Source: Heloderma charlesbogerti
Lineage: Eukaryota > Chordata > Lepidosauria > Squamata > Helodermatidae
Assembly: GCA_026122225.1 (NCBI GenBank)
Contig: JANEZZ010000307.1
Span: 1,736,001-1,800,000 of the forward strand
DNA length: 64,000 nucleotides
Reading direction: 5' to 3'
The translations under genes were made by a program, and so were the position numbers. Positions 34,190 to 46,149 of the stretch are shown one piece after another. The number at the start of each line of letters is the position of its first letter. The first letter of the stretch is position 1. Below the pieces are notes generated by a model. That model was not told the DNA's origin. It did not search any database and worked only from the letters and a program-made list of their open reading frames with translations.

Positions 34190-36350
34190 ATTGGACTGTG
34201 CTATTGCTGCTATGAAGTGCCACAGCAGGCATTACTTTAAAGGCATCGCTGGCAGGGATGGCTTTCTATTTCACTCTAGAGTAGTTGCGGGGAGTGATGG
34301 TGATACAGATGGGAAACAAGCATGGGGGTGGCACTTGGGGGCTTTGACCCTTTCCCCTCCTCTACAGGCCCAATCTATATCCCCCTGCCCCTACCTTCAA
34401 CTTCCATTGCAAAATAGTGATCCATTAAGCAGATGGATCACTATTTGGCAGTAGAAATGGCAGGTGTGTGGTCCCATATCCGGATCGGAGGCCCTGTGCC
34501 AACTGTTAGCTGCTACATTTGTCTTTGAGGATGCAGTCCTTTTGGGAAGGCTGTAAACCCCCGAACCCAGAGGCTCATGGCTGTCCAAGGCAGAGTGGGA
34601 GGAGCAGTGGAGGGGGGCACTGCTTCTGCACCCCTCATGCTCCACATTTTGGCTAGATGGGCTTTTTCACCCATCTAGCTGGGGCTCTGCAGAGACCGGA
34701 GAGGGAGGGAGGTGGCTGGGGAGGCCTTGGGGTACGGCATACGCTGGCCTCTCCAGTCCCCTCCCCACTCACTGGCATGCTCCCTTTTCTTTTCCAACTG
34801 CAAGGGGATGGGGAGGGGGGGGAGAATTGGATTGCTGCATCTCAGGAATCCAAACTATCCTATCCATGGCCCCCCAGACTCCATCTAGGAGTCACAGGAT
34901 GGTCCCTAAAGCAATGTCTTCTTTGGCCCGAAGTGTTGGTTATAACCAGGCATTCTGCAGCGCACACTAACTTCTCACAGTAGGCCAACAGGGACTGTGA
35001 TTCCAGAGGGCTCAAAATCTGCCATTCCTGAAAGGTGCCCCAATTTTTGTCATCTGAACCGATTGTCTTTGGCTGGGTGCATGCTGGGCTCAGCCCTGTG
35101 TTCCATATCGCATATCCCTGCAGCGATGCACATTGCAGGCTTACTTCTTTTCTTTTTTTAAGTGTGATTCCTATGGTTTTAAAAGAACAACCACCCCTTA
35201 TGTTTTAAAAGGCACCTCAGCAGTGGCTGGGCTAAGCAATGCAGCTGGGTTATGTGGCTGGTGGCTATGGAATATAATAGTTTGGCTTTCCAGAGGCTGC
35301 ACACACTCCCTTGGTAGCAAGTCTCATTAAACTGAGCGGGACCTCTGAGTCAACATGCACACAGCTGGGCTTTAAGAATGCTAAGAAACTATTTCCAGCA
35401 TTGTGTTGTCACTGACCCCAAAGAGAAACTGTGTTTCTCTCTGTGTTTCATTCATGTGCCAGTTGTATTCCAGCCCTGGGAGCCCCTTGCCCAAGAATGT
35501 CCAAATCAGTTTCCCTGTTTAAGGCATTCCTTTATTTATTTTTATTTTGTAATCGTAATGTAGTCTTATATCAAGAGCTACTGGGACTGTGGGTTGAAAG
35601 GCATCCCAGGCTATTGGAAGTGTGTCCATCTTTACATAACGTTATTGCTCTGGTTCTTCGAGAAGCCAGCTTTCTTTCAGCAATAAAAGTGCTGATGAAT
35701 ACATGGAGCTAAAAGGGAGGAAAAACACAGCAGCTGTTGTGGGAGGGGAAGCATGACCCGCGTAAGCCCAGATTCAGTCATTTTTCATTGTGACTGACAG
35801 TCATGTTATTTAAAGAGACTAAGTGGTAGCACAACGGAAGTGGTGATTTTTTTTTTAAAGGTTGTGGGGGGGCACACATTATTCTTATTATTGCCCTCAT
35901 GGAGTGTTGCGGGGGGGGGGAGCAGGATGAGCCTGTGTGTCATTTGATCTTGCTCAAAAACATTCTTTTTAAAAAGAAGGGGTGTGTGAGAAGCACTTAA
36001 TGTGATTGCACACCAAATCAATTGTGGGTTATATGACTGGTGGAAATGGAGGCTGAATGTTCAGATTGGTTTTCTCTTCAGGGGTGCATAGCATATGGCT
36101 GCAGACCAGCTGTGACACCTGAACGGTGTTTTCTTGATAGGATTCTAAGACCCCCCCTTTTTAATAGATTGCCAGAATTTTGCACCCCAAAGCATATGTC
36201 CCTCATGCTCATGCAAATTGGGTTCATGATGTGATCTTTTCATATAAATCAAAATAAGCCCAATATTTGCTGCCGTCCTTATTCCAAATTCATAAAACAC
36301 CCGGACAAGCCCTGTATGTGAGCAAAGGCTGACACAATCATTTCAAGATT
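34190..36350. other. Spacer, no gene recognised
   Basis: Mixed sequence. A short perfect-arm hairpin lies at about 34413-34445 (atagtgatcc...ggatcactat). Poly-purine and poly-G runs occur near 35850-35920. No exon, RNA gene or bounded element supported. Confidence 0.5.
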
Positions 36351-36352
36351 GG

Positions 36353-36556
36353 AGGAACACAGAGAGATAGGATGCTGCCTTATACTGAATCAGACTATTG
36401 GTCCATCTAGCCCAGTATCGTTGACACTGACTGGTAGCAGCTCTCTGGGGTCTCAGGCAGGATTTTCCCAGCCCTACCTGGAGATGCCGGGGATTGAACC
36501 TGAGACTGTCTGCTTACAAAGCAGGTGTTCTCCCACTGAGCCATGGCCCCTCCCAC
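36353..36556 (-). mobile_element. tRNA-derived SINE (minus strand)
   Basis: The minus strand begins with a tRNA-like head: A-box-like TGGCTCAGTGGGAGA and B-box-like GGTTCAATCCC about 40 bp apart. It continues into the body that on the + strand reads ccttatactgaatcagacta and ctagcccagtat. The head resembles a 'gctcagtggtagag' tRNA. As it is fused to a SINE body, it is not a functional tRNA gene. A truncated relative lies at 60339-60460. Confidence 0.7.
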
Positions 36557-36559
36557 AGA

Positions 36560-37292
36560 GAATGACCTGTGTTCTGTGGGATTCCCTGACACTGAAGCCT
36601 CTTCTTGTGCAAAGCACCATGAGCTTTTCTACAGTTAATCACTGTACTTACTGTTGGTTTCATCAACAAATTGAACTCTAAACTCTACACAAAGAGCTTT
36701 CCTGCTTTTCTGCTATATAATCTCTAGGTGGTGCTGTGCTATAGGAGAATATCACAATTACAGAAGTAGGAAAATACCTTTTCTTTCAATTTCAGAAATA
36801 ATACCCCATTTCCCCCACTCTAAAAAAACTGGAGCAAGTGCTCTTAAAAAACACAAGTGAAACTGGAGGTTTCTAATGAACCTGTCTGATGAACCTGTAA
36901 TTGTCTAATGAACCTGTAAACAACCATGAGTAAGGAATCACAAGCACACAATAAATGCCTTGTATAGAAAAGCTCCATATGGGATTCAGAGCTCCTGTTT
37001 GTGCAGTTGAGCAGCTGGATCAGGTCAACATGCACTATCTCTTTTTTGTACTGGTGCAGATGAGGTCATCAAACAACATGGACTTTTACTATGTCTTCCA
37101 CATGTCATCTACACAGCTACAAGCAATTTACATAGCCTGGAGATGATGAAAGCACCTAGACTTTGCAGAATAAAACAAAGATCTGTGTGTGTGTGTGTGT
37201 GTGTGTGTGAGTGTGTGTGTGTGTGTTGGACTGACTTTGTCTGTGTGGGAGGATTCAGTCACATGAGTCTGAAACAGTGCAGCCCAGAGAAG
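36560..37292. other. Spacer with (GT)n microsatellite
   Basis: A (GT)n tract spans about 37184-37227. No gene recognised. Confidence 0.6.
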
Positions 37293-37300
37293 GTGATAAC

Positions 37301-37815
37301 TAGGAATGGACAGACCCCCCCCATCCAGTTTCGGTGCACACCCGCTGAAATGCTGCCCCTGCTCGAGCCCTCCCAGACTCACGCTTGAGCCCCCATGAGC
37401 TTGCCAAGCCTCCCATGCTCACCCTAGATCCCAAGCTTGTTTTTACAAAAAAAAGGAGGTCTTTAAAAAGATGCATATTTAAATGTGTGCAAATTTGGCC
37501 TGGGAAAGGTTGATGTACACAATATTAGAAGCGTAAATGGGCCATTTATGCCTCTAATATTGAGATCAGCCTTTTGCAGCCCTAATTTGCACATTTTTAA
37601 ATATGCGCATGTAAAGGCCTCCTTTTTCATAAAAAACAAGCTCCAGAAAATGGCGGGTGCTCACGGACGGGTCCAGGTGAATGCGGGCAATGTCTGGGAG
37701 GGCATGAGCAGGGGTGAGCAAGGCCAGAGGCTTGGTGGGCACAGTCTCGTGGAGTGGGGGGGTGGGGGCAGCCTGACAGACTCCTGGATCCAGTTGGGTG
37801 CCCGCATCATCCCTA
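37301..37815. mobile_element. hAT-like MITE, third interior type
   Basis: Starts TAGGAATGGACAGACCC and ends GCATCATCCCTA, flanked by gtgataac/gtggtaac (37293-37300, 37816-37823; 7 of 8). The interior is a long imperfect palindrome: ggaggtcttt...atgcatatttaaatgtg at the left and gcacatttttaaatatgcgc...aggcctcc at the right, with a central atattagaagcgtaaat hairpin. Closest in layout to the element at 32656. Confidence 0.75.
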
Positions 37816-37823
37816 GTGGTAAC

Positions 37824-38250
37824 TAGGCCCTAGTCGGACGTTGGGGATATGGAAATGTTATGCATTATGCATGTGGGCCTCTGGAACACCACCTAAAATG
37901 TTTAGTGAAATGGTAGAATGACTCTCTCTCTCTCTCTCTCTCTCTGCATATCCTCCATGCATAGGTAGCATTTCTCACCAACTGGAACTGTCATCCCTGC
38001 TTCAGCTGTTTCTCTGCTTCCAATATTTCCTGTATCTCTCACCCAGAAGAATTCTACCCTTTACCCATAACCCCAGGCTGCACTTCTCAAGCTCCACCCC
38101 ACATCATTTCTATTGCCAAATGTTTGGGAGCTGGCTATGGGAATGGCTGAGGGCCAAACTAGATGTGATGATAAGCAGGTGACTGGCACTTTCCAAATAG
38201 TTTTTTCTTTACTAAATATCAGTGTGCATGCGCGTTGATTTGCAGCAGGA
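37824..38250. other. Spacer with (TC)n tract
   Basis: A (CT)n run spans about 37921-37945. No gene recognised. Confidence 0.6.
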
Positions 38251-38258
38251 CTAGGGTA

Positions 38259-39031
38259 TAAGGATGTATGAAAATCATTTACCTGTTTGAGGATTATGTT
38301 TATGGTGTGGGGGGGAGGCGTTTCGTCCCTCCCCCGGGATCCTGGATGGGGGGGGGAGGCGCTCCGTTCCTCCCCCCCGGAATCCTCCATGGCCGGCTGT
38401 GCTCCGGGGCAGCTCCGTGGAGCGGCTGGCCAGGCCCAGCCAGGCCAAAGCCGTCTGCAGCCAGATTTACGGCCGCGGAGGGCTTTGGGGAAAAAAACCC
38501 CCGCGTATGCAAATGGCGGCGGCTACGGCCGCCGCCATTTGCGTTCCTTATTTTTGACATCTTAATCTACATAAATATTTATGTAGACTTAAGACGGCGA
38601 AAATAAGGGGAACGCAAATAGCGTAGCGGACGCTATTTGCGTTCCCCTTATTTTCGCCGTCTTAGTCTACATAATTATTTACGTAGACTAAGACAGCCCC
38701 AAATAAGGACTTTTATTCCGTAGCTGCCGCCATTTGCGTATGCCTTTTTTTTTTTACCCAGATGTTTTAGGCTACTTAAAAACTAACGTAGCCTATCACG
38801 TGTGTGTAAAAAGCAACAAAAAAACCTGCAAATGGTGGTGGCAGAATCCGCTCGGAAGACCTGCTGCCGCTGCCACTGCCCAGAAGATCCGCCCCAGGTA
38901 AGTCTTGTCCCGGGGGGATCCGCGGGGGGTGGCGGGGGGGTGGCAGGCTGTTCCACCCCAGATTTCGGGGGGCCGAATGCACTGGCATTCAGCCTCCCCG
39001 AGATCCATTGCGGAATTCTCTGCCATCCCTA
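38259..39031 (+). mobile_element. PF11: palindrome-rich hAT-like MITE (X to Y)
   Basis: Left end TAAGGATGTATGAAAATCAT, right end TTCTCTGCCATCCCTA, duplication ctagggta/ctagggtg (38251-38258, 39032-39039; 7 of 8). Large palindrome at about 38505-38742 of the 'gtcttagtctac' variant, partly eroded on the right (taaggacttttattccgtag). Only one hairpin (about 38766-38800) precedes the right exon-like block, which ends CCCCAG|GTAAGTCTT near 38898. Confidence 0.86.
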
Positions 39032-39039
39032 CTAGGGTG

Positions 39040-40510
39040 TGGGGCAGAGGGGAATTAACTCTTTGCCTGGTCCACAGACACAATCAGGATAATCCTACTG
39101 AGATGCTATTTGCCTTGGCAGGAAAGGTACCATTGGTGCTAATCCTGAATAGTTCAAGGTAGGGTGTCCATGTGTCTTACTTTAGACAGGGCAGTCTTCT
39201 GTTTGAAGGACAGTCTTCTATTTGAGGGGCTGCCCAGTCCAAGTAATGATAAAGAACAGAGAAAGTTCTTTATCAACAAAGAGAAAGGAGGGGCCTTCAA
39301 AATGGCCATCAACAGTTAGTGCCTGGATGGCAAACTGAGCAGCTACAGGGGTCATCTGGTCACAGTCTTCCCCACCATGGTGAGATTATTGTATTTCTAT
39401 TTAAATTATAGCAATTATTTCCAAATTTGCATCTCTCTATATATGTTGATACGCATATGCACATTTTATGCAGACCAATGTCTCCTTTTGTCCTCTGTTT
39501 TGGAGATGCATACATGACCACCCTACTGTGCAAGTAGGAGGAAGATCAGGATTTGGACCATCAGGATGAAATCCCATCTTGCCCTATTCCATGACCTCAA
39601 TCCAGAACAATGCCCACCTGCAGTGGCTGTTATTTAGTAAATAATGTCTGAGCACACAAGGCCCAATAATGTGTTTAATGCTGTAACTGGCTTCGCCCTA
39701 AAAGGACAGAGGCCACAAACAGATCCAGTTGCAAGCTATATGTGGTTCCTGTCCGCTGAGCGAATAGTGATGCTCTAACATTTGGCTGTGATTCTGCAAT
39801 GTCTTGAAATGTAACTGATTAATCTGTCTGGAGGCCCAAACAGAGCACTCAGTGCTGCAAATCAACAACTGTGGCGTTTGGCAGGAAAAGGCTGAAGCAG
39901 TAAGCTGACATTCTGAACTGGCTTGTTTGGCAAAGAGCAGTTCTCTGGCAAATTGTTCAGAACAGCAGCTGTAGTTTTTGTTGGCAGCAATGGCATCTGT
40001 ATTTTGAGGAGGGAAAGAAGAAAATGTTTGATCCCTCTGGAATATATAGAAACTGTATCACAGCAAATTAGGTACTGTAAGGAACTAGATCAACGTAGGT
40101 AACAAAGCTAATCTCTCCTAATACCCAATACCGCCATAAATTGCAAAGAGTTGGAACTTGATCTAAAAGGAAGAGGATTCATGGAATTTCTGTCACTGTG
40201 ATGGCATGGTCTGGTGGCAGGTTTGAATTAATCATTATGTTAACTAAGCTACAATGAAAATTTCCTCCCAATCTGGGAATTTTTCAATCTGGGGGGATGT
40301 GATGTAAGTAACTGCTTGAACTTTGCATTAGGATCCCTGTAAAACCACAATGTAATTACAAGATGAAGCTGATGTGTCTGTGTTCAGATCTGGAGAAAAA
40401 TTTAGAACAATGGAAATTTGGCCAATACAGGGATGACCACATTAAAGGGAGGAGGGGTGATGAGTGTGTGTTTATGTGAAGAAAGGACAGTTTGGGAAAC
40501 AGAGATATGG
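39040..40510. other. Spacer, no gene recognised
   Basis: Unremarkable AT-leaning sequence with no bounded repeat or exon that I can support. Confidence 0.55.
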
Positions 40511-40530
40511 AGGCTGGGTTTGCACAATAT

Positions 40531-40848
40531 ACTAACCCACACTCAGTGGTTGACTATTGTTGGCTGAACCATGGGTTAGCGAGTTGTCCAAACCCAGGAC
40601 ATTTCCTGTGGGGTGGGGTGGCTTGTTAACTATGCAGTATGGCTTATTTTTCTCAAACAAGCAAGCACCTTGAGAACCTATGATTTGTTGTTGGGTTGTT
40701 CAGGGTGGTTATCAAGCCACACTGCATGGTTAACAAGCCACCCTGCAGAAAATGTCCTGAGTTCAGACAACACACTAACCCATGGTTCGACAACCACCCA
40801 CACTCAACCACTGAGTGAGGGTTAGTGTGTTGTGTGAATGCAGCCAGA
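40531..40848. mobile_element. Large foldback MITE
   Basis: Left arm ggctgggtttgcacaata... and right arm ...gttgtgtgaatgcagcc form a long imperfect inverted repeat over about 318 bp. Inner arms ggcttgttaactatgcagta and ctgcatggttaacaagccac pair around a loop near 40650-40700. Repeats of cactcagtggttg/caaccactgagtg give sub-hairpins. A shared agagata lies near both edges but not in exact register, so the duplication is uncertain. Non-coding. Confidence 0.65.
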
Positions 40849-40849
40849 G

Positions 40850-43256
40850 ATAAAATCAGAGAGCAAAGATTTTGCTGTGAGCCAAAAAAACTGTTTGAAT
40901 GCAGGTCTCTCTCTGTGGGTATTTGATATGGGGTAGTGTTGCCTAGTAGATGTTGACATGCTACTTGCCTCCACTTATGCTGGTGTATTTCAAACAAACC
41001 AGATGTGGTAAAACTGCCATAAGTCTCCAGGGCCCCATCTACATGGCACTACTTTCACTTCCCACCCTGCCACAACTGCACAGCATTGCAGCTTCAAATT
41101 AGCTTCTGCTGCAATGCACTCGCAATTTACTGCACACTTCCCTAACAGACCCTTCTGTGCCCCCCTTTTTTTGCCATTATACTTCAGTGAGTGCAGTCTG
41201 GAACCAACCCATAATTTTGTCTTCTTATCCCTATGCCACCAAACCCTGTTTGCTATAATTCTTTCTACCATTTTATGAGCCACTCCACTTAACCTATAGG
41301 ATACTTTCACTCATCCCCAGACTTATACTTGAGGGAGGGAGGTCTCTGGCAATAAATACCAAATAGGATCAGATCAGAGCCTAAGGAGACCCACTTGCTG
41401 GCAACCTGTCTGACAAATGCAAGGACATACAAATGCAGCTCTCTGTGAACACAGAAGCTCTGTTATTCTGCTCTGCACTCCATACTACCAGGTTTGGCTT
41501 CCTTTGCAGGACAGAGCACTGGGCCCTATCTACACGAGCCTTTTACTCCGGGGCGGCTGCAAGTTGAGGTCCCTCAGGACAGATGACATAGTCGCCACTT
41601 CACAGCCATCCATGATTTTTTCCCGGAAAATGCGGATTTCCAAGGAGGCGTTTTGCTGTGATGTTTTTCATTTGCTGCGGGTTTCCTACGGTTGTGAGCC
41701 ATCTGTCCCTTCCCCAAACCATTTTCACATTTTGCTGTGGGCATGTTGTACGCATGCATAGTGCTTGCGTAGTGATGCCCCTTTACTTCCCTGGACTCTT
41801 CTCAGCTACACAGTTACAGAGCCACAGAGAGGCATTTTCATTTATTTAATCACACTTTCACACATTTTTTCAGCTTCATATCTTTGCAATGGTTGTTTTG
41901 AACTCAGTGCCCAAGGGCTGGGGGGGGGTGTCTTGGTGGAGGACCAACTTTGCTCACGCAAACCATTGTGAGAGTCTCAGGTTGGGGAACCGACAAACAG
42001 ATGGTATGGAAATGAAGGGACACAGAGCACCTGCTTGTTATCTAACAAGGGACGGAAAGACACAACAGAGTCCCTAAAATACAAAATAGCCACTGCAGTG
42101 TCACACCCCCAAGCTCACGGGACTGCACAGCTGAAGCCCACGCTTACCTGAGAGTAAGTTCCACTGAATTAAATAGGACTTATTTTGAGTAGACATGTAG
42201 AGGATTGAACTGTTAGCATTTGTTTTAAACATTTCCTAATTATAGCGTTTTGTTCTTATTAATCTGCAACTTTAATTAAAGAGAAAAATTGTGCTTTTAA
42301 ACAAATATTGTGCTCATAAAATGTCAACAGAAATTAATCCTGCTAAGGCCTAAACTAGCCACGATGATGCCGGCCCCATGTATTTAAACCTGAATCTGCC
42401 CGGTTATGTATAAAGTGGCTGTAGGGGGTAAATTTCAAGGGCAAACAAGGTGTGTGGGCAGTGTGTGTATGTGTGTGCATGAGTAGGAGAAATAATGCAT
42501 GGAAAATAAATCTAATTAAGCAGACCTCTTATTATCTTGACAGGCTCCTACTTTCTGTCTATATCTGGGCCCACAGACATGTGGTTTTTCTGATGCTGAG
42601 AAGAACTCAAGGTTTTTACACTCAACACAGTTACTTTATAAATAGGTGCTCATATACTGTATTTTAAACATTTATTAACAACAAGCAAGTGTATTTAAGA
42701 CAATTATAGAAAGAAATGAAAACCATGGTATTTGTTGACAAAAGTTACAACAGAAAAAGAAAATAAGACAAAGCACAGTGTACACTTTACCAATACAGAT
42801 TTCTGCTAGCAGAGATTTCTCCCTCCGCGGAACAACCCCATCCAGTATCTTCCCTTTACTTGTATAGTTTTACACTTGAACATGATATGTGATGTGATTG
42901 CTTACTGTACTCTGATTGGCTACTGTACTCTTTTTAAATTCCTCCCTCTTCATATTTATTCATATTTAATGATGTTTTGCTTACTTCTACAGTTCTATAG
43001 AAATTTCCTAACTTGTTCTGTGTGGTTTTGACCTGTCTGGGGCATGAACCTTATTGAGCCAGAAATGTTCTCATAATGTTCCCTTTTGCCCAGGTCAAGC
43101 TGTCTGTCAGTAATAGGCCAAGACCAACCTGTGATTCAGAAATCAGGCTTTTTAGCAAGGCCTCTTTGATTTGCCTGATCCAACCATTGCCCTAAAATTG
43201 CCTACCCATGCACATTAAACACTTCGCACCCCACAGTATATTTCCCCACAGTTTTT
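40850..43256. other. Spacer; possible old LTR-like stretch at 42660-43255
   Basis: Mostly unrecognised sequence. 42135-42215 is a diverged copy of the 14442 repeat family. 42660-43255 has a minus-strand AATAAA near 42670, a repeated tactgtactc unit with a gattggct (CCAAT-type) motif near 42910, and a ccccacag repeat at the right. It could be a solitary LTR on the minus strand, but I found no duplication or second copy. No gene. Confidence 0.4.
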
Positions 43257-43264
43257 GTCATGAT

Positions 43265-44209
43265 TAGGGATGGACAAAAGTCCCTTACCTGGTCCTGCAG
43301 CTTGCTTCACGGTGGGGGGGAGGCACTCCATCCTTCCCCCCAAAATTCTGGGTGGGGTGGGAGGCGCCCCACCCCTCCCTGCCGAAATTCTGGCCGGGGG
43401 GGGAGGCGCCCCGTCCCTCTGGCCGAAATTCTGGCCGGGGGGGAGGCGCCCTGTCCCTCCGGTCGCGAATCTCGTCTCCTGCCGGGATGCAAATGGCGGC
43501 GGCCATAGCCGCCGCCGTTTGCGTCCCTGCAGTCAGCTGTGATAGGCTACGTAAATCCTTACGTAGCCTATCATGGCTGACTTGGGGGGAAAAAAAAGCG
43601 CGTATGCAAATGGAAGCGCCCATGGGCGCCGCCATTTGCGTTCCTTATTTGGGCATGTGTAGTCTACGTAAACATTTACGTAGACTACAGCAAAAATAAG
43701 GGCAATGCTATTTGCGTTGCCCTTATTTTCACCGTAGTCTACGTAAATGTTTACGTAGACTGCATGTGTCCAAATAAGGAATGCAAATGGCAGGCCCATG
43801 GGCGCCGCCATTTGCGTACGCACTTTTTTTTTTCTTTCCCTAAAGTCAGCCGTGATAGGCTACGTAAGGATTTACGTAGCCTATCACGGTGTTTTTTGAA
43901 AATCTAGCCGTGATAAGCTACGTAAATCTTTACGTAGCCTATCACGTTTGTTGTTGTTGTTGTTGTTGTTTTACTTGGAAATGGCGGCGGTGGCAGCCGG
44001 TTGGAAGACCGGCTGCTGCAGCCGCCGAACCGCCGCCGAACCGCCGCTGAACCGCTGCCGGGAGCCGCCAGCGCCAGGGACATTTGACAAAGGTAAGTCC
44101 CATTCCAGGGGTGCGGGGGGGCGGACTGTTTCTCCACCAATTTTGGGGGGGCGAATGTGTTGGCATTCGGCCTCCCGGAGATTCGTGGAGAAATTCTCCA
44201 ACATCCCTA
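43265..44209 (+). mobile_element. PF12: palindrome-rich hAT-like MITE (X to Y), well preserved
   Basis: Duplication gtcatgat/gccatgat (43257-43264, 44210-44217; 7 of 8). A good reference copy. X end TAGGGATGGACAAAAGTCCC has the reverse donor CCTTACCTGG. Then come a ggcggcggccatagccgccg hairpin near 43494, a gataggctacgtaaatcctt hairpin at about 43539-43575, the large palindrome at about 43599-43822, two hairpins at 43852-43888 and 43909-43947, and the exon-like block 43981-44092 with its donor. The Y end reads TTCTCCAACATCCCTA. Confidence 0.9.
43981..44097 (+). promoter_or_regulatory. Exon-like end block of PF12: YY1-type ATG and outward splice donor
   Basis: The block starts GGAAATGGCGGCGG, which matches the core of a YY1 site (AAATGGCGGC) and also gives an ATG. 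It stays open for 37 codons (MAAVAAGWKTG...), rich in Arg and Pro, up to ACAAAG|GTAAGTCC, a strong donor consensus at 44091-44098. Similar blocks occur at PF19 (ATG 58918, donor near 59025), PF15 (ATG 51842, donor near 51932) and PF4. Whether it is ever transcribed or spliced cannot be seen from DNA. Confidence 0.35.
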
Positions 44210-44217
44210 GCCATGAT

Positions 44218-45745
44218 GTCACTTTTTCTTCAGTGGGGCTCCAATACGAGAAGTGTATTACTATTATATAAAGTACCATCAATGGTACATGCAAAATATT
44301 AGAACCCAGGAGCTCTCTTGAGACATTCAGCACAAATGTGTGAAGGCTCTCATGAGTAAGAAAGTAAGCCCCATTCCCAGGGGCCAAATGCGGCCCTCCT
44401 GGAGTCCCGATTTGGCCCTCCGGGGTTCCCCAGGTGGCCATGCCCCTTCCTCTGGCCATACCCCCAACCTTTTTGTGGTTTCCCACCACCATCATTCTAA
44501 AGGTTGAAATTAATGCTGTGCTGAAAATTTCCACATTTTTTTCGACCATTCTCATTCAATTTGATAGTAAAGGAATTGCTTTCAAAAAGAAATTCAAAAG
44601 AAGAGAAATTTCAGAGAAATTCTCATGGATTGGGTTTGGGGTTCTTGTGCTTTCCTTACTTATGAGGTGGCTGAAGAGTGTGTGTGAGTGTCCTGTCTGT
44701 CATTGTACAGTAATCTCTGAGGCAGCCTGTAGCTTCCTGCACTTCAGTTGAAGCCATCATGAGGAAGACATCATGAGGCAATTCCGCCCATGGGGCTTTT
44801 TTAGTTCAGGAAGTGCAGGTGGCCTGGGAGGCTGCAGAGCAATGGAAAGATGTGTAACAGAAAGAGAAAATACACACAGCTCCCTCGGCCACCTCGCAGT
44901 GATGAGGTAAGCTCAAAAATACCACCAAAAGAAATTCAAAATTCTGCCTCAAAAAAGTGGAAGCCCCACAACAACTGATGCTGTTGCCACCTACAGAAGC
45001 AGTGCAGTAAACCAAAAAACCTTAAGAAAAAAGAAAGGACCTGTGCTACAACCCCTGCCAGTAGTGAGCTCAACCTGTGAGAAACTGTTGGAGAATTTCT
45101 CCTCCCCTTGGAGAAATTCGGTGAAATTGCGTCTCTGCCCACAAATAGGCTGGAGAAAGTTGAGAGGCCATTTGTGCACAGGTCTAGTTGAAATGCTTCT
45201 TCTAAGGTTTAGTTACTGGGAAGAAGAGCTTTAAGCTAAAATATGCTGGCATTCTGGCCTTGCCCCCTTTCCTATCAGCCCCACCCCATGCGGCCCCCAA
45301 AAGTTTATCTGAAATTGAATTTGGCCCTCAGGCCTGGAGAGGTTCTTTAGCCCCACCCAAGATGCAGACACATACTTTGGCTGTGGCCCCTGACCAATAT
45401 GTGGCTGGTGTTAGTCTGAAGGGGCCTTACATGCATATGGATGTATGCGCACAGAGCTCTGGGCACTGTGGAGGGAGCTCTATGTGTGTTTATTCTTCCA
45501 TGCTGATTGTGTATCAGCTGGGGAGCATGGCCGCAGTGTGCATCCATCGGCAGCTAGCAGGGAGGGCAGTCCTGTTAGTTCACTAGAGCCCCTTTGATGC
45601 GTTCGATACCAAATACTTGAAGAGGGCTAGTGACACTCAATGAAGTTGATTGACAGACTGACAAGAGGAAATAAATTCTTCACTGAGTACGTTATTAGCT
45701 TACACAGAACCTCGAGATGTGGTAGAGTGGCCTCTAGTTTAGAAG
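44218..45745. other. Spacer with possible degraded DNA-transposon ends
   Basis: The phrases ggggccaaatgcggccctcc near 44380 and gaatttggccctcaggcctg near 45318 are roughly inverted and could be the ends of an old DNA element of about 950 bp. A hairpin-like pair ggagaatttctcctcccctt / ggagaaattc lies near 45090. No coding sequence recognised. Confidence 0.35.
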
Positions 45746-45749
45746 ACTT

Positions 45750-46130
45750 AATTTATTTATTTACAATATTTATATACTGCTCCACATCAAAGATTTTGGC
45801 ATGGTGAACAGCAAAGATAAAAGAATAAGACACCATGTTAAAACAAGTTAAACATTTTAAAAACAAACTAGTTCTGATAAGACCGAGTTTATAAACCACA
45901 TCTGGTCACTCAAGGAAGGCTTCCTGAAATAACAATTTCTTCAGGAGGCACCGGAAACAACATAATGTTGGAACCTGACTGACCTCGAAAGGCAGGGAGT
46001 TCCACAGGATTCCTTTAACAAAGATTCATTGAGAACATGACATGTCTATTAAATGGTAGGTCCCATACTAGCTAAATGGAACCTCCATGTTTAGAGGCAG
46101 TATATCTCTGAATATATCTCTGACAAACAA
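45750..46130 (-). pseudogene. L2-type LINE 3' end (minus)
   Basis: On the minus strand the sequence contains LWNSLPFEV (about 45970-46000), the conserved end block of L2 ORF2, then a KKLLFQEAF end block (about 45920-45945). The 3' tail follows, with tttatttatttacaatattt on the + strand near 45753. Degenerate and 5'-truncated. Same family as 3558 and 59785. Confidence 0.6.
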
Positions 46131-46149
46131 CAGGTAATAAGACCACATG

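Noticed and set aside
36480..36545. tRNA-like A and B boxes on the minus strand.
   Set aside because: They are fused to a SINE body with no complete acceptor stem, so this is a SINE head and not a tRNA gene.
42660..43255. Possible solitary LTR (minus-strand AATAAA, CCAAT-type motif, ccccacag repeats).
   Set aside because: No target-site duplication, no second copy in the window and no clear TG...CA edges; kept only as a note in the spacer entry.
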